A stretch of 64,000 nt of DNA from assembly GCA_018296165.2 (NCBI GenBank), contig JACKQL020000097.1:1-64000 (forward strand). The letters are read 5' to 3'. The position numbers were made by a program, and so were the translations under genes. This stretch comes from Termitomyces sp. T153. Lineage: Eukaryota; Basidiomycota; Agaricomycetes; Agaricales; Lyophyllaceae. The first letter of the stretch is position 1, and the number at the start of each line of letters is the position of its first letter. Shown piece by piece: positions 53,300 through 63,876 of this stretch. The notes under the pieces are model-generated. The model was not told the origin of the DNA. It saw only the letters and a program-made list of their open reading frames with translations, and searched no databases.

Positions 53300-54032
53300 A
53301 TGGCCTTCACCACAGTCGTTGGTGATTTTGAAATTGCAGGTACCGTTGGCACCTATCTTGGTTTAGGTCAAAACGTGGTGGCGAACAACAAGAACGAAAG
53401 TTCCTGCCTGATTACTTCTTCCCTCCTTCAGTCTACAGTCAATTTACTGCAAGCATTCGACGATCTAATGAAATTCGCCGATATTTTGACTGAGGATGAA
53501 TCAACGTTTATGAGGCAGACTTGTGCCAAGTACGCGGGCTGAGGCTATTTCCTGCTCACTGGATTACTTACAATGTTTTTATCAGCGTCAGCGTTGAACT
53601 TCGGGAGTGCAGAAAGATCCCACTTCCGAAAAAGAAATCCAATTACTACAGGAAGAACCCTGAGTACACAAAACAGCTCAAACGTGTTCAAGCCCTGGCA
53701 GAAGCATCTTCTGAATTAACTGTGACAGTCAAGGTATTTGGGCAACGCACAAGTATTATTTATGCTATCTGTCTCAAGGATGTGAATGCCAACAGGAGAC
53801 TTCCTCGTATATTGTACTCAGGGATTCTCGGCGCAAAAAACTGGAACAAGAAGATCGACAGGCCCGTGAAGCAAGGAGGAACTGTATCGAAGACATCGAA
53901 TATCATAGAAAGCTGCACCAATTTGTGTCTAGTAATGAATCTCTTGCTAGAACGTTCGGCCTTAATGAAAGAATCGCGGAATACTCACCTAGGTACATAG
54001 ATATGCCTCTTTTGAAAGGAGGTACATTTTAA
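53300..54032 (+). CDS. hypothetical coiled-coil protein
   Basis: Exons 53300-53529, 53586-53733 and 53796-54032; 615 nt, 204 aa with no stop or shift. Introns GTACGC...TATCAG and GTATTT...CAACAG. N-terminal MAFTTVVGDFEIAGTVGTYL, then a leucine-rich helical part (LLQSTVNLLQAFDDLMKFAD). The C-terminal helix is highly charged (RRKKLEQEDRQAREARRNC, IEDIEYHRKLHQFVSSNESL) and ends DMPLLKGGTF. I recognise no named family. It sits between two minus-strand kinase-like copies, so it may belong to the same duplicated unit. Confidence 0.7.
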
Positions 54033-54836
54033 ACCTTGATTTTTTGACGTAGCTGACTGACAAGTGCTCGTCTTAGTTGTGATCCAGGGACAAGTGTCAG
54101 GAGGAAAACCCACTGATAAACATAGTATAAGTCGACATTTGGATGCCACATCAACTGTTGACAATTTCGCCTATCAGCACAAGAACCATCGCATGCAAGA
54201 CCGCTTTTCGGACGAAGCGTCTGCAGCATGGGCAGAGCACAAACCCCTTGGGCAGGCCTAGGGAAATACCTTATATATCGAGTCTCGATGTTATACAATA
54301 CTATGGCTTTGCTCGAAGATACTCTTGCTTATATACCTAATCAACAGAAATGTTTTAACGGAGTCACCACTGAGTATTTTGCTTCAACCTACGAATTCCA
54401 CATTTGACAACTACAAGTTTTTTCTGTGTCCTCTGACTGGCCATCAGTTAGTGTGGAGCTGCGAATGTGTGACGCCTCATACATGAGCTCCCTTCCGTCG
54501 ACTTAGATATGAACCGTTGATTGCCTATTGGTTTGTAAGCTTAGAAATGGTGAGATATTTGGTGTTTCTAGTCTTGATTATAGCGGTAATGGTGATTTGT
54601 ACACATTGGACCCGACAACGACTTTGCAACAATCTCGCCTGTCTCTTTGACCCTATAAGTATTTGAGCCGCGTACTCTTGGATATACAATGAATAGAGTT
54701 ATTTTCCAAGAAGATGCTCTATACCACTCAAGAACACTTTTACCTGGGCCATAGCTACAGGGTCCACACATCAGGGAACCGTATCTCAGTAGCATTGGCA
54801 ATCAAATATTGACTTTGAACTTGATGGAAAAGCTGT
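54033..54836. other. intergenic, no gene seen
   Basis: No convincing coding or RNA signal on either strand. Confidence 0.5.
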
Positions 54837-56062
54837 TATATCCTGGGAATGGCAGGAATGCGACGCGCCATGCGACCTAGCTGCTTACTCCAGTGAGCGA
54901 CAGCCTTTAAAAATCCATATTGTTCATCCTTTGCTATGACCGGTGAACGTAGCTTTACGTTCCCCAGCTTCTCCACAATGGCGCCGAAACGGGAGACTAC
55001 TTCGGACATCTTAGGTCTTTTGGCGGGATTTTTGTTAACCATGTCAGTGATAAGTTCGCGCATGAACTCAAAACCTTGAGGAGGTGGACAGTCAAGCTCG
55101 TCCCATCCCTGGTGCTATCCATCAAAGACCATATACAATCGCAAGAGACTCCTAACACGTACATCGAGAAACGATTGTCTCAAATAATTTCCAAGACAGT
55201 AAACGTCGACGGCGAACGGATCACATGGAGGCGCATCGAGTAAAAGATGTTCAGGAACTGTCTTGTCCCCTCCCCAAGGAGGCTGCTTGAGGAAAGGAGC
55301 ATCCTAGGATCGATAGATTTCAGACAGACCAAAGTCTATGAGATGGTACTCGACAGGCATGAGGGTGCGAGGATTCGGTTTCGGCACTTTCCGCTAAAGT
55401 CACACTTCATATGGTTATCCCGAGGATGAGGTGGTGAATGAAAAAGATGTGCTGTATCTGCCATGATATTGTCGGAATTGCAATCTCTGAGATATATGAG
55501 ACCCTGAACAAGACAAGATATAAGTGGCATACCCATGAATGATGTGATTCTCATGCATGTAGTGTAAGCCCTGTTACACGAGATTCAATCAACAAGCATT
55601 ATTCAGGAAAACCGAGATGAAAACCTCAAATATTTGTTCGAAGAATCCAATGGCCTCCCCGATGGTTTCAAATGGAGGGAAATCAACGTCAAACAAGAGC
55701 GGCATTACTATGAACGCTGTGTGGGACCCTTGTGGTGGGTTGATGATATCCAAGATAGGTACGCAGTGGTTTCGCGGATTAGAGGATCATAAGAATCTCA
55801 TTCTGAGGTGTCTCGATGTCGACTCGCTTCAAGACTACAAAAGACCCATCGACACGAGTAGCATCCAAAATCCGATAGTGCTGTTTGAGGGATAACGAGT
55901 GAACAAATTCACCTGCAGTGCAATAAACAGTACAGACATTTATTGGAAGTGCATCTTCGCAGTCTAACCTCTGTTTAGAAGTATTGATCCATGACGGTAT
56001 CCAGTCTGGATCATAACGCTTCCTAAGGGTGTAGCCACGGTCTTTCAGAAAATTGTCATGGT
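54837..56062 (-). pseudogene. protein-kinase-like gene (paralogue 2), truncated and broken
   Basis: Collinear with the gene at 51609-52929: FLKDRGYTLRKRYDPDWIPS, HYRILDATRVDGSFVVLKRV, NHCVPILDIINPPQGSHTAF, HDCNSDNIMADTAH (catalytic loop), YHLIDFGLSEIYR, FAVDVYCLGNYLRQSFLD, FEFMRELITDMVNKNPAKRP. Defects: the first about 20 residues are missing because Helitron sequence starts at 56062; a TAG after IYRS; shifts in exon 2 and at GGAAAG (A run). The catalytic Asp and DFG remain. Probably inactivated by the insertion and later decay. Confidence 0.8.
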
Positions 56063-58036
56063 CGCACCTTGGATGCTCCTGACAGTTGTGACCAATGCAA
56101 CATCATGGGCTGATCTCAGGACAGTCAATGGCCACACCTATCCTACTTACAAGGAGGCATGCAAGGCCCTTGGTCTTCTAGAAGATGATGCAGAATGGAG
56201 GCAGTGTCTTGCTGAAGCTGCTCCAATCCAATCAGGATCAGCTCTCAGACAGCTCTTTTGCACTATCCTATTTCACTGTGCTCTTACCACTCCAGAGGCT
56301 CTATGGGATCAATTTAAGCACTCCATTTGTGATGATCTTCAACACAGATTGGAGAATATTAGGCAGTACAGGGACCAAGTCTTTACTGATGAAGATGTCT
56401 ATGACTATGGCCTTTATCTGATCAATGACCATCTGAAGAATTTTGGCAAGACTCTTCAAGACTTTCCAAACATGCCAGAACCCCAACAAGTTTGGAATGT
56501 GATTCCAGGCAAGTTGGACATTGTATGAATAGTTGATATTGGTACTGATCAAACAATTTCAGGAAATAGGCTTTTGCAAGAAGAAACAGATTATGATGTT
56601 GAGGAGTTGAAGAGAAGGGTGGATGAGAACAAGGCCAGGTTTAATGGTGAACAACTGGGGGCCTTCAATGAAGTTATGGACTCTGTGGACAACAACTTGG
56701 GCAAGATGATATTGATTCACAGTGCAGGTGGATGTGGCAAAACATTTGTCTGCAACACTTTGGCTTCTGCTGTTTGGTCCAATAGAGATATGGCATTATG
56801 TGTAGCATCATCTTGGATTGCTGCCTTATTGCTAGAGGGTGGTAGAACTGCACATTCAAGGTTCAAAATCCCCATTCCTGCTCTGGATACATTCATTGCC
56901 AATATCAAGAGAGGAACTCAGTTATCTCAACTCCTACTCCAGACCAAAGTTGTTATCTGGGATGAAGTCCCAATGCAACACAAAAATGCCATTGACTCTG
57001 TGGATCAAGGGTTCAGAAACATCCTGGAGAAGGATGTTCCTTTTGATGGAGTGACTGTGGTGTTTGGAGGAGATTTTAGGCAAACTCTCCTGGTTATCTA
57101 ATGAGGATTAAGGCAGCAGATGATTGCTGCTTCACTCAAAAGGAGAAAACTTTGGGATCAGATTCAAGTCCACTACTTGGTTCAAAACATGAGATTGGAT
57201 CAGACTCCTGATAATATTGCTCATGCAGCTTGGTTATTGGATGTTGGTGCTGGAAAAACCTTGGGCCTGGAGAAACAGTACAACTTCCAGAAACCATGAT
57301 CTATGATGACAATTCTGTCACTGAATTGATCTCTTCCATTTATTCTCATATTGATCACCATCAAAATGATCAGTATTATCTGGACTATACCATCCTTTTT
57401 GGCAAGAACTCTGATGTAGAAGATATCAACTCTGAAGTTCTGCAGAAATGTCCAGGAGAAGAGAAAATCTTGCAGAGTGCAGACTCTATTATATCTGATG
57501 ATGGGAATCCTAATGGCCTTGGATTGTATCCAATGGAATACCTCAACTCTCTCAGAGCCAGCAGTTTGCCTTTGGCTAAATTGGCTTTGAAGATTGGTGT
57601 TCCTGTCATGCTGCTCAGGAATCTGGATACAACCAAAGGACTTTGCAAGGGGACAAGAATAATTGTCACTCACATCAGCACCAGAGTTCTTAGATGTAGG
57701 ATCATCAGTGGAGATGCCAAGTTTGCAGGATCAATTGTTTTGATTCCAAGAATCAACATGGATGTGTCTAAAGAAGATTTACCAATTCCATTGCACAGGA
57801 GACAATTCCCAGTCCGATTGGCCTTTGCTATGACTATCAACAAGTCTCAGGGTCAATCAGTCAAGCATGTTGGATTGGACCTTCAATCAGGAGTTTTTTC
57901 ACATGGCCAACTTTATGTTGCACTCTTTCAGTGCACATCAGGAGATTGTATCAAAGTCATCTTGGACCCAGAAAACACATCAAGAAAGACTGCAAATATT
58001 GTCTATCAGGAAATTCTGAATGGTTTACAAATGTAA
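56062..58036 (+). pseudogene. Helitron helicase (PIF1-like) relic
   Basis: Three blocks. 56062-56528 is the region before the helicase (LTVVTNATSWADLRTVNG, ALGLLEDDAEWRQCLAEA, QVFTDEDVYDYGLYLIND). 56574-57101 carries Walker A IHSAGGCGKTFVCNTL, VASSWIAALLLEGGRTAHS, Walker B VVIWDEVPMQHKNA and GVTVVFGGDFRQTL. 57230-58036 carries the C-terminal motifs (GVPVMLLRNLDTTKGLCKGT, FAMTINKSQGQSVKHVGLDL, HGQLYVALFQCTS). A TGA at 56526 and a shift near 57101-57230 break it. The Rep (HUH) domain is absent. Very few CpGs. The related array and hairpin follow at 58312. Confidence 0.9.
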
Positions 58037-58311
58037 GTGTGAGTTTTGTTGGATTCAAGCAACAAATTGCTAACTTCTATGAACTTCAGCACCTGATATA
58101 TATAGTTGGACCATGTAGTATAGATATTCTCAATGGTTTACAAATGTAAGTGTGACAGTCTAAATAATTGCTTGGTTAGTACTAACTTTTATAATTTTCA
58201 GTATCTCTAATATATACCAGTGGACATTGTAGTATTTTGTTAATAATGTAATATAGATACATGATTGGTTCATACATGAAATCTCAGTGTATTGAATTGT
58301 AGGAGAAAAGC
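58037..58311. other. sequence between helicase and minisatellite
   Basis: Contains a direct repeat of AATGGTTTACAAATGTAAGT at the helicase end (58019-58038 and 58132-58151). The distance between copies is 113 bp. Confidence 0.6.
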
Positions 58312-59065
58312 AACACTTGGTCAACAAAATACAAAGACCTAACCAAATGAAGTGAGGTTGGGTCTGGGACTTAGCATTGAGTTAGAAATACAAAGACCTA
58401 ACCAAATAAAGTAAGGTTGGGTCTGGGACTTAGCATTGAGTTAGAAATACAAAGACCTAACCAAATAAAGTAAGGTTGGGTCTGGGACTTAGCATTGAGT
58501 TGGAAATACAAGACCTAACCAAACAAAGTGAGGTTGGGTCTGGGACTTAGCATTGAGTTTGAAATACAAAGACCTAACCAAACAAAGTGAGGTTGGGTCT
58601 GGGAATTAGCATTGAGTTTGAAATACAAAGACCTAACCAAATGAAGTGAGGTTGGATCTGAGACTTAGCATTGAGTTTGAAATACAAAGACCTAACCAGG
58701 ATCTGGGACTTGGCATTGAGTTTGAAATACAAAGACCTAAGCAAATGAAGTGAGGTTGGGTCTGGGACTTAGCATTGAGTTAGAAATACAAGGACCTGAC
58801 TGAACAAAGTGAGGTTGGGTCTGGGATTTAGCATTGAGTTTGAAATACAAAGACCTAACTGAACAAAGTGAGGTTGGGTCTGGGACTGAGCATTGAGTTG
58901 GAAATACAAAGACCTAACTGAACAAAGTGAGGTTGGGTCTGGGACTTAGCATTTGAGTTAGAAATACAAGGACCTAACTGAATGAAGTGAGGTTGGGTCT
59001 GGGACTTAGTATTGAGTTAGAAATACAAGGACCTAACCAAATGAAGTGAGGTTGGGTCTGGGATG
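58312..59065. repeat. 59-bp minisatellite array, about 13 decayed units
   Basis: Same unit as 1-600, but every CpG of the loop has become CA or TG (CCGAACGAA reads CCAAACAAA, CCAAATGAA or CTGAATGAA). The seventh unit has an internal deletion. Each unit keeps the GACCTAAC/GGTTGGGTC stem potential. It lies 275 bp downstream of the Helitron helicase stop. Confidence 0.9.
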
Positions 59066-59107
59066 AAGCAAGAGCTACAAGCCCATGCTGAAGGCACAGA
59101 CCATAGC
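59066..59107. repeat. degraded terminal hairpin
   Basis: GCAAGAGCTACAAGCCCATGCTGAAGGCACAGACCATAGCTTG-type end (given here in outline: GAGCTAC arm, CCCATGCT/GGCACAG inner arms, ATAGCTTG arm). It equals 602-640 after C to T or G to A at CpGs, which weakens the pairing. The next base is T. Confidence 0.75.
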
Positions 59108-59640
59108 TTGTCTATATAATATGCAATGATGAATATGGGAATGTGGCTGTGCCTATGCAACAACTTTTCTGCTGATTAAAATTTGTCAGTACTGACAAAT
59201 GCTGACAAATTTAAACCCTTTTATAGTAATAGGCTGTTTTGCTGCTCTTCAGATGCATTTTTCACAAAAAAAAATACAGTAGGCAACTTTAATACATCTT
59301 TTGACTATGTGTGAAAGGTGCCAAACTTGATATTTCAGGCAATATTTCACTATTTTCAGCCTTACTAATGTGAAATGTACTTTCTTTGAATGCACCTCCT
59401 CAAGAACCACTTCTGGCTGTTCTTTGGAAAAGGAACATGTCCCATGCATGTATTTCTTATTAAAAAAAGTTCAGAACAATGAATTTATGATCAAAAATGG
59501 CCAAAGAAATGGCATAAGGATTATAAGTAAGGATGAAGACAAATGCTTGGCACCCAATTTTGTGCATATAAGAGTAACCTGGTTGCTGGTTGAACTATTT
59601 TTCATATAGGGTTTTTCCTGCAAGTGATTTTGTCAGAGTC
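59108..59640. other. unassigned old sequence with a possible transposase trace
   Basis: The minus-strand phrase EQPEVVLEEV near 59420 recalls the EPKGLWVVLEEV phrase of the relic at 39440-40875. Too short to call. Otherwise nothing recognised. Confidence 0.35.
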
Positions 59641-60258
59641 TTGGCATGTAGATGAGTTGCCATCAAGTAGAATTCATCTCAGAGGTATTCTGGGCATCCT
59701 GAATCAATTCTCATGGTCCTTGCCTTTCCCATCAGAATTCACTGCATTTTCTCAACTTGTCCAATATGCAATGAGGTATAAGGCATGCTGTGTCTATTGC
59801 ACACACCTCTCATTGCAAGCCAAGCTTCCATCTCAATAACTGCAGAGTTCCCCATCAAACTCAGCTCAGTATTTCCCAATCTTCAGCCCTGTTTTGTTTT
59901 TGCATGCAATTTCCCAAGCTGTCAATGCTGCAAATGCTTCTCCTTTTGTCTTCAAAACAATAGACCAAGGCATGTTTGTATAATTGTTCACTACATCTCA
60001 TACATAATGGTTTTCAGATCTTGAGCACACATTTATGAGTCTCATCAGGCCTGCCCAAACTCTCTCAAGCTTCTGCATTGCCCTTTGCCCCTCCTGCCTT
60101 AGTTTTGGAACTGGTGTCCTCATCTGTTTACCAAAGATACAACTGTCACACTTAGGCAGCAGGCAATAGAGAAAGGTGAGTGCACCTTTTATCTTGTGAT
60201 TGCAGGATAATTGCAGAATAGCTTGATAGTTTGCATGTCCCAGACAATGGTGCCACAT
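59640..60258 (-). pseudogene. Copia B GAG-pre-integrase and integrase start
   Basis: MWHHCLGHANYQAILQL and CDSCIFGKQMRTPVPK are the HHCC zinc finger before Copia integrase. After a stop, NYTNMPWSIVLKTKGEAFAA and NKTGLKIGKY match the integrase core of the intact Copia (compare VDDYTNKPWSIPLKTKDN near 24590). Several stops. Confidence 0.82.
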
Positions 60259-60273
60259 TTCTATGTCAGCCCC

Positions 60274-60852
60274 CTAGTGGATTGTGTAGGCATGCTTGGC
60301 AGTGGCATTGAATAGATCAATGGAATATAATCCCCTCTTTGGTAAAAGTGGGCCCTTTGCAACTATGGTTCCTGTGAATGAGCCAATGATCTGGACTTCT
60401 TCTTTGTCAAATTGGGAATAGGTGCAATGGTTAATTGAGATGCAGCTCACAGAGATAAGGCATACAGTGGAGTTTGGGATGTATAATGCTCTCTCAAGTG
60501 AGAGTACATTTCCTTCAGCAGTGTGTAGTTCAATGCTGCCAATTCCATATGCAGGGATGGTGGATCCTTTGACTACCTTCACAGCTTTGGATGCTCTAGA
60601 TTGTAAAGTCAAGAAGTTGGATTTACACAGGGAAATGTGCATAGTTGCTCCAGAATCTACAAAGAATGGGCAGTTGTCAATAGCCAACAGGAACATTTTG
60701 GTGTTCTGATTGAGTGGGGCAATTTTGATCAGATCATTATTGACACTGCCTGAGTGTTCTGTCCACTGAGGTTTTGTAATTGATTGGTTCCTCCTCCTCA
60801 ACATATGCCATCCACCCCTCCCATTCAATGTTGTTGGCAGCCAATCCAGCAA
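60274..60852 (-). pseudogene. Copia B protease
   Basis: CPFFVDSGATMHISLCKSNF has the Copia DSGA active site and its usual HIS continuation. GSTIPAYGIGSIELHTAEGN and LYIPNSTVCLISVSCI match the typical protease core, and LPKRGLYSIDLFNA leads into the pre-integrase finger. 193 residues, open, but its partners are broken. Confidence 0.85.
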
Positions 60853-60923
60853 AGCCAGCAGGCATCAAATTGTTGCTTAGCATCTGGAGTTATAAGGTGG
60901 ACTTTTTCTTTCAGTCCAGTTAG

Positions 60924-61898
60924 CTAAGTGTAGACCTTTGTATTCTTGGCTTTTGTGCTTGCCAGTGTTGATATCTTTGCAGCTGCCACACATGCATCAT
61001 TGTGAGCAGCATCAACACCCTGTCTTTCCATTGTGCCACTCAAGTGTGCATAGTAGGGAGCCTCATGTCTCCTGCATGATTGTCCTTGAGCAAGACATGT
61101 AGTACAGCATTTTGCTCCTGCAGGGTGATTGTGGCCAGGCAACCATGGTTTTAATGATCTGAACTGTTCACATGTCATAGCAGCAAGTGTGGATACACTG
61201 ATGCCTGAAGATTTCAGGTTGGTAAGGTTCTGGATGGTCTTGAGGAGCTCACAAATGTTGTCTGAAGTGTATGGTATTTTCTTTGTTGAATTTGCAAGGC
61301 CATGAAATATCTGCACCTGGATTGGTTTGTACTGTGGGCTATTCAAGCTGTTCAGTAGTACTACACACTTGAAAAGGTCCTTGTTAAGGGCATAGATTGC
61401 AAATATGTGTTCTACAATGTTGCTGATCTGCTTCCTGGTTACTATGAGCAACTTGCTAGGTGAACATTGTATCCTCAGTACTTGCTGTATAAGGGATATC
61501 ATTTGTATTGGTCTCTCACTTTCTACTTGAGTTTTGACCTGCACATAGAGATCTGCAGCTGTATTGGTCTTGTCTAGTTCCTCATATTTGGATTCATTGA
61601 GTACTGTGAGAATGATAGCACAAGCAAGATTGTCATCCATAGTCTAGTTATGATAGGCAATGGGTTTGCTACTGGCACTGGGAGCTTCTATGATTGGGGC
61701 AACTACATGAGATTTGAGTCTGAGCAGGGCAAGGTGGATTTTGAGAGCCTTTGCCCATTTCACAAAGTTGGCTGCAGGCAATCTATGGCTGAATCTATTA
61801 TGTTTCCAATCCACTCTGTAGATGGATATAGTGTGGATAGATGGAGCAGCAGCATCAGTAGCAAGTGTTCTGTAGTAGTGAGGGCAAGTGTATGGCAA
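60924..61898 (-). pseudogene. Copia B Gag
   Basis: 61898-61644 encodes the Gag start (RLPAANFVKWAKALKIHLAL, the NFxxWxxxL motif of Copia Gag). 61640-60924 continues (DDNLACAIILTVLNESKYEE, TAADLYVQVKTQVES) and ends with a Cys/His-rich part (GAKCCTTCLAQGQSCRRHEA) that probably replaces the usual zinc knuckle. Broken between the two blocks. Confidence 0.72.
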
Positions 61899-62105
61899 GG
61901 TTCAGATCTCAAGACTTTCTCAAAACAATAGTGGATACAACCTTTCCAGAGATAGGACAAGGATTCCAGGCACAGGCAGATATCTCCAACAAGGGGAGCA
62001 ATTGGAGGGCAACTCTGATCAAGATCAATAAAGAGAAGAAGAAAAAACAGGTTCCAATGAGTACAGTACTTTGTCAAGCAATGTACTCAGCAGCAGCCCA
62101 TAACC

Positions 62106-62458
62106 GTTGGAACTTCCAAAAGGTGGTAAGTAAATAGCTTCAGGTAAAACCTAGATAATACACATGTGCATAAGTATGATGACCTCAGTTGCATGCAACA
62201 GACTGTATTGGCTGTACCTAGACAATACACATGTGCATAAGTACAATGACTAGGTACTAGATTAGTTACTGTAATGTGAGAGAGTGATAAATATGGTGTA
62301 CCTTCTGTTGCATACAATAGACTGAAGGTACTTTCAGTGTTCATAATGTATATAAGAGTGGGGGAGGGACAAAACAGTGACCATCATAGGGCCCTGGCAG
62401 TGGCCTTGTGGTGGTCATAGCATTTCACTCACACATATCACAATGTGATATCCCAACA
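62106..62458 (-). repeat. 5' LTR of Copia B
   Basis: 353 bp, on the minus strand from TGTTGGGATATC to AAGTTCCAAC. It contains a perfect palindrome ATATCACAATGTGATAT (62435-62451), a TATATAAG-like element (plus-strand TATATAAGAG near 62349, complement CTTATATA) and a tandem duplication of ACCTAGAYAATACACATGTG (62145 and 62216). Next to it is the iMet-type PBS GGTTATGGGC. Confidence 0.7.
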
Positions 62459-63274
62459 GCATTGAGCCTGTGCTGAGGTGTTCATCCCAACTCATTTCCT
62501 AAATCAAATTTCAATAATCAAGCCTGGTGTTAAGATCAGGCAGCCTTCCCTAACCATCACCCATCACCTTTTGTCATTCTTTCATCAATGATGATTGTTG
62601 GGAAGAGAGCTTTCCTAATGTATTTCCATGACTCAATGTGAAATGTCTATTTTTTTTTCAACATTCACTTGTATTTCTGTGAACTAATGTTATAATATAC
62701 AATCTTTGACATGATACTGGAGTCTGATTGGCACTCCAATACCTGTGGTGAGATGGATACTCAAATCAGCCCATTCATTCTTGCATGTCAACTGTAGCTG
62801 ATGCTGGAGGTTTGCCTGTCATTGAGCATAGGCACATAGTCCTGATGCAGTATGGATATTCACATGATGATAGCTGGCAATAGCATGGGCTGCCCATATA
62901 CTCTCCTGATGAACAAAGAATGCAACAACCCTCTGAATTTTCTCATTGAGGAGGAGACATTCCTCCTGCCATTGATGTGCTCAAGCACATGCCTTTGCAC
63001 CATTCAATACAGAGGGCTAGAAAAGATGACATTAGTCATTGACCAGACACAGACCAAATAATGCACCTTCCTGCTTTCCTTCCTCATCCATTCCATTGTC
63101 ACCTTCTGACAACTTCTAGATCCAGCTAACGCTCCAAAATCTCTCTAAATGCATGTCCTCCTCTGCTGTAATACCACCAAGATTGGCACTGGTGAGCTCT
63201 CAAAGCTGATTCATCCATACCCTCTTGTTCAATACCCCATCTAGACTGACAAGGGCCCTCCAGATCTCCTTGTA
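62459..63274. other. unassigned old sequence
   Basis: CpG-poor. No recognised domain on either strand. The plus-strand frame near 62852-63061 has no family match known to me. Confidence 0.4.
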
Positions 63275-63874
63275 CAGTGGCTCAAAAAACTGTCCCTTGA
63301 AAGATGACATTGGCATGAAGAATTGGAAGTAGTTGAAATTCTGGTTGAATCATGTAAAATACTATGAAATCATAGGTACAAGTTGCATTTTGGGTTGTGG
63401 AATTCAAATCAAAACTGATGGACTTATGGCCATTTTATAATATTCACTCATTGGGACAGCTTTTTGAGCATCTCCAATTTTGGTATTTAGTACTTTGTAT
63501 GTCCTCCATTTGCCTTGATAAATGCTTGAATCCTTCTAGGCATGCTTTCTATCAGACTTTGGCATACCTCTGCTGGTATTCCATCCCACTCCTTTGCAAC
63601 CATCTCCCTCAATTCATGCACACCATAAGGAGGTATTTCATACTGCCTAAGTTGCTTCTTGAGGTACTCCAAGAGGTGTTCAATGAGTGGATATTTTAAA
63701 ATGGTCATTACTTCATCAGTTTTGATTTGTTATACATAAGCTAAAATGCAATTTGTAGCTATGATGCCATAGTATTTTACATGATTTAACCAGAATTTTA
63801 AATACTTCCAATTCTTCATGCCAATGTCATCTTTCAAAAAGTATAAAACATTGGGACAGTTTTTTGAGCCACTG
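63275..63874 (-). mobile_element. 600-bp internally deleted Tc1/mariner element
   Basis: Both ends present: CAGTGGCTCAAAAAACTGTC at 63275 and its complement ending GAGCCACTG at 63874, flanked by TA (63273-63274 and 63875-63876). The inverted ends are nearly 200 bp; the left lacks about 16 bp after ACTGTCCC. Only the transposase C-terminus remains inside (63708-63487). A deletion derivative that could move only with help from a full element. Confidence 0.88.
63487..63708 (-). pseudogene. Tc1 transposase C-terminus
   Basis: EHLLEYLKKQLRQYEIPPYG, then EGIPAEVCQ-like and LIESMPRRIQAFIKANGGHT, about 64 residues matching 3471-3710. The PDLNxIE catalytic motif is lost at the deletion point. No start codon context. 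Fossil. Confidence 0.82.
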
Positions 63875-63876
63875 TA

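Larger units (their letters stand above)
59640..62458 (-). mobile_element. Ty1/Copia relic B, 5' part
   Basis: Minus strand: LTR 62458-62106, PBS 62105-62096, gag about 61898-60924, protease 60852-60274, GAG-pre-integrase 60258-59998 and the integrase start to about 59640. RT and RNase H are missing. It is a different family from the Copia at 22113 but shares PBS type and LTR end motif. Strongly CpG-depleted. Confidence 0.82.

Noticed and set aside
59249..59449. Second copy of the 39-kb DDE transposase
   Set aside because: Only a short VVLEEV-type phrase agrees, which is too little for a call.
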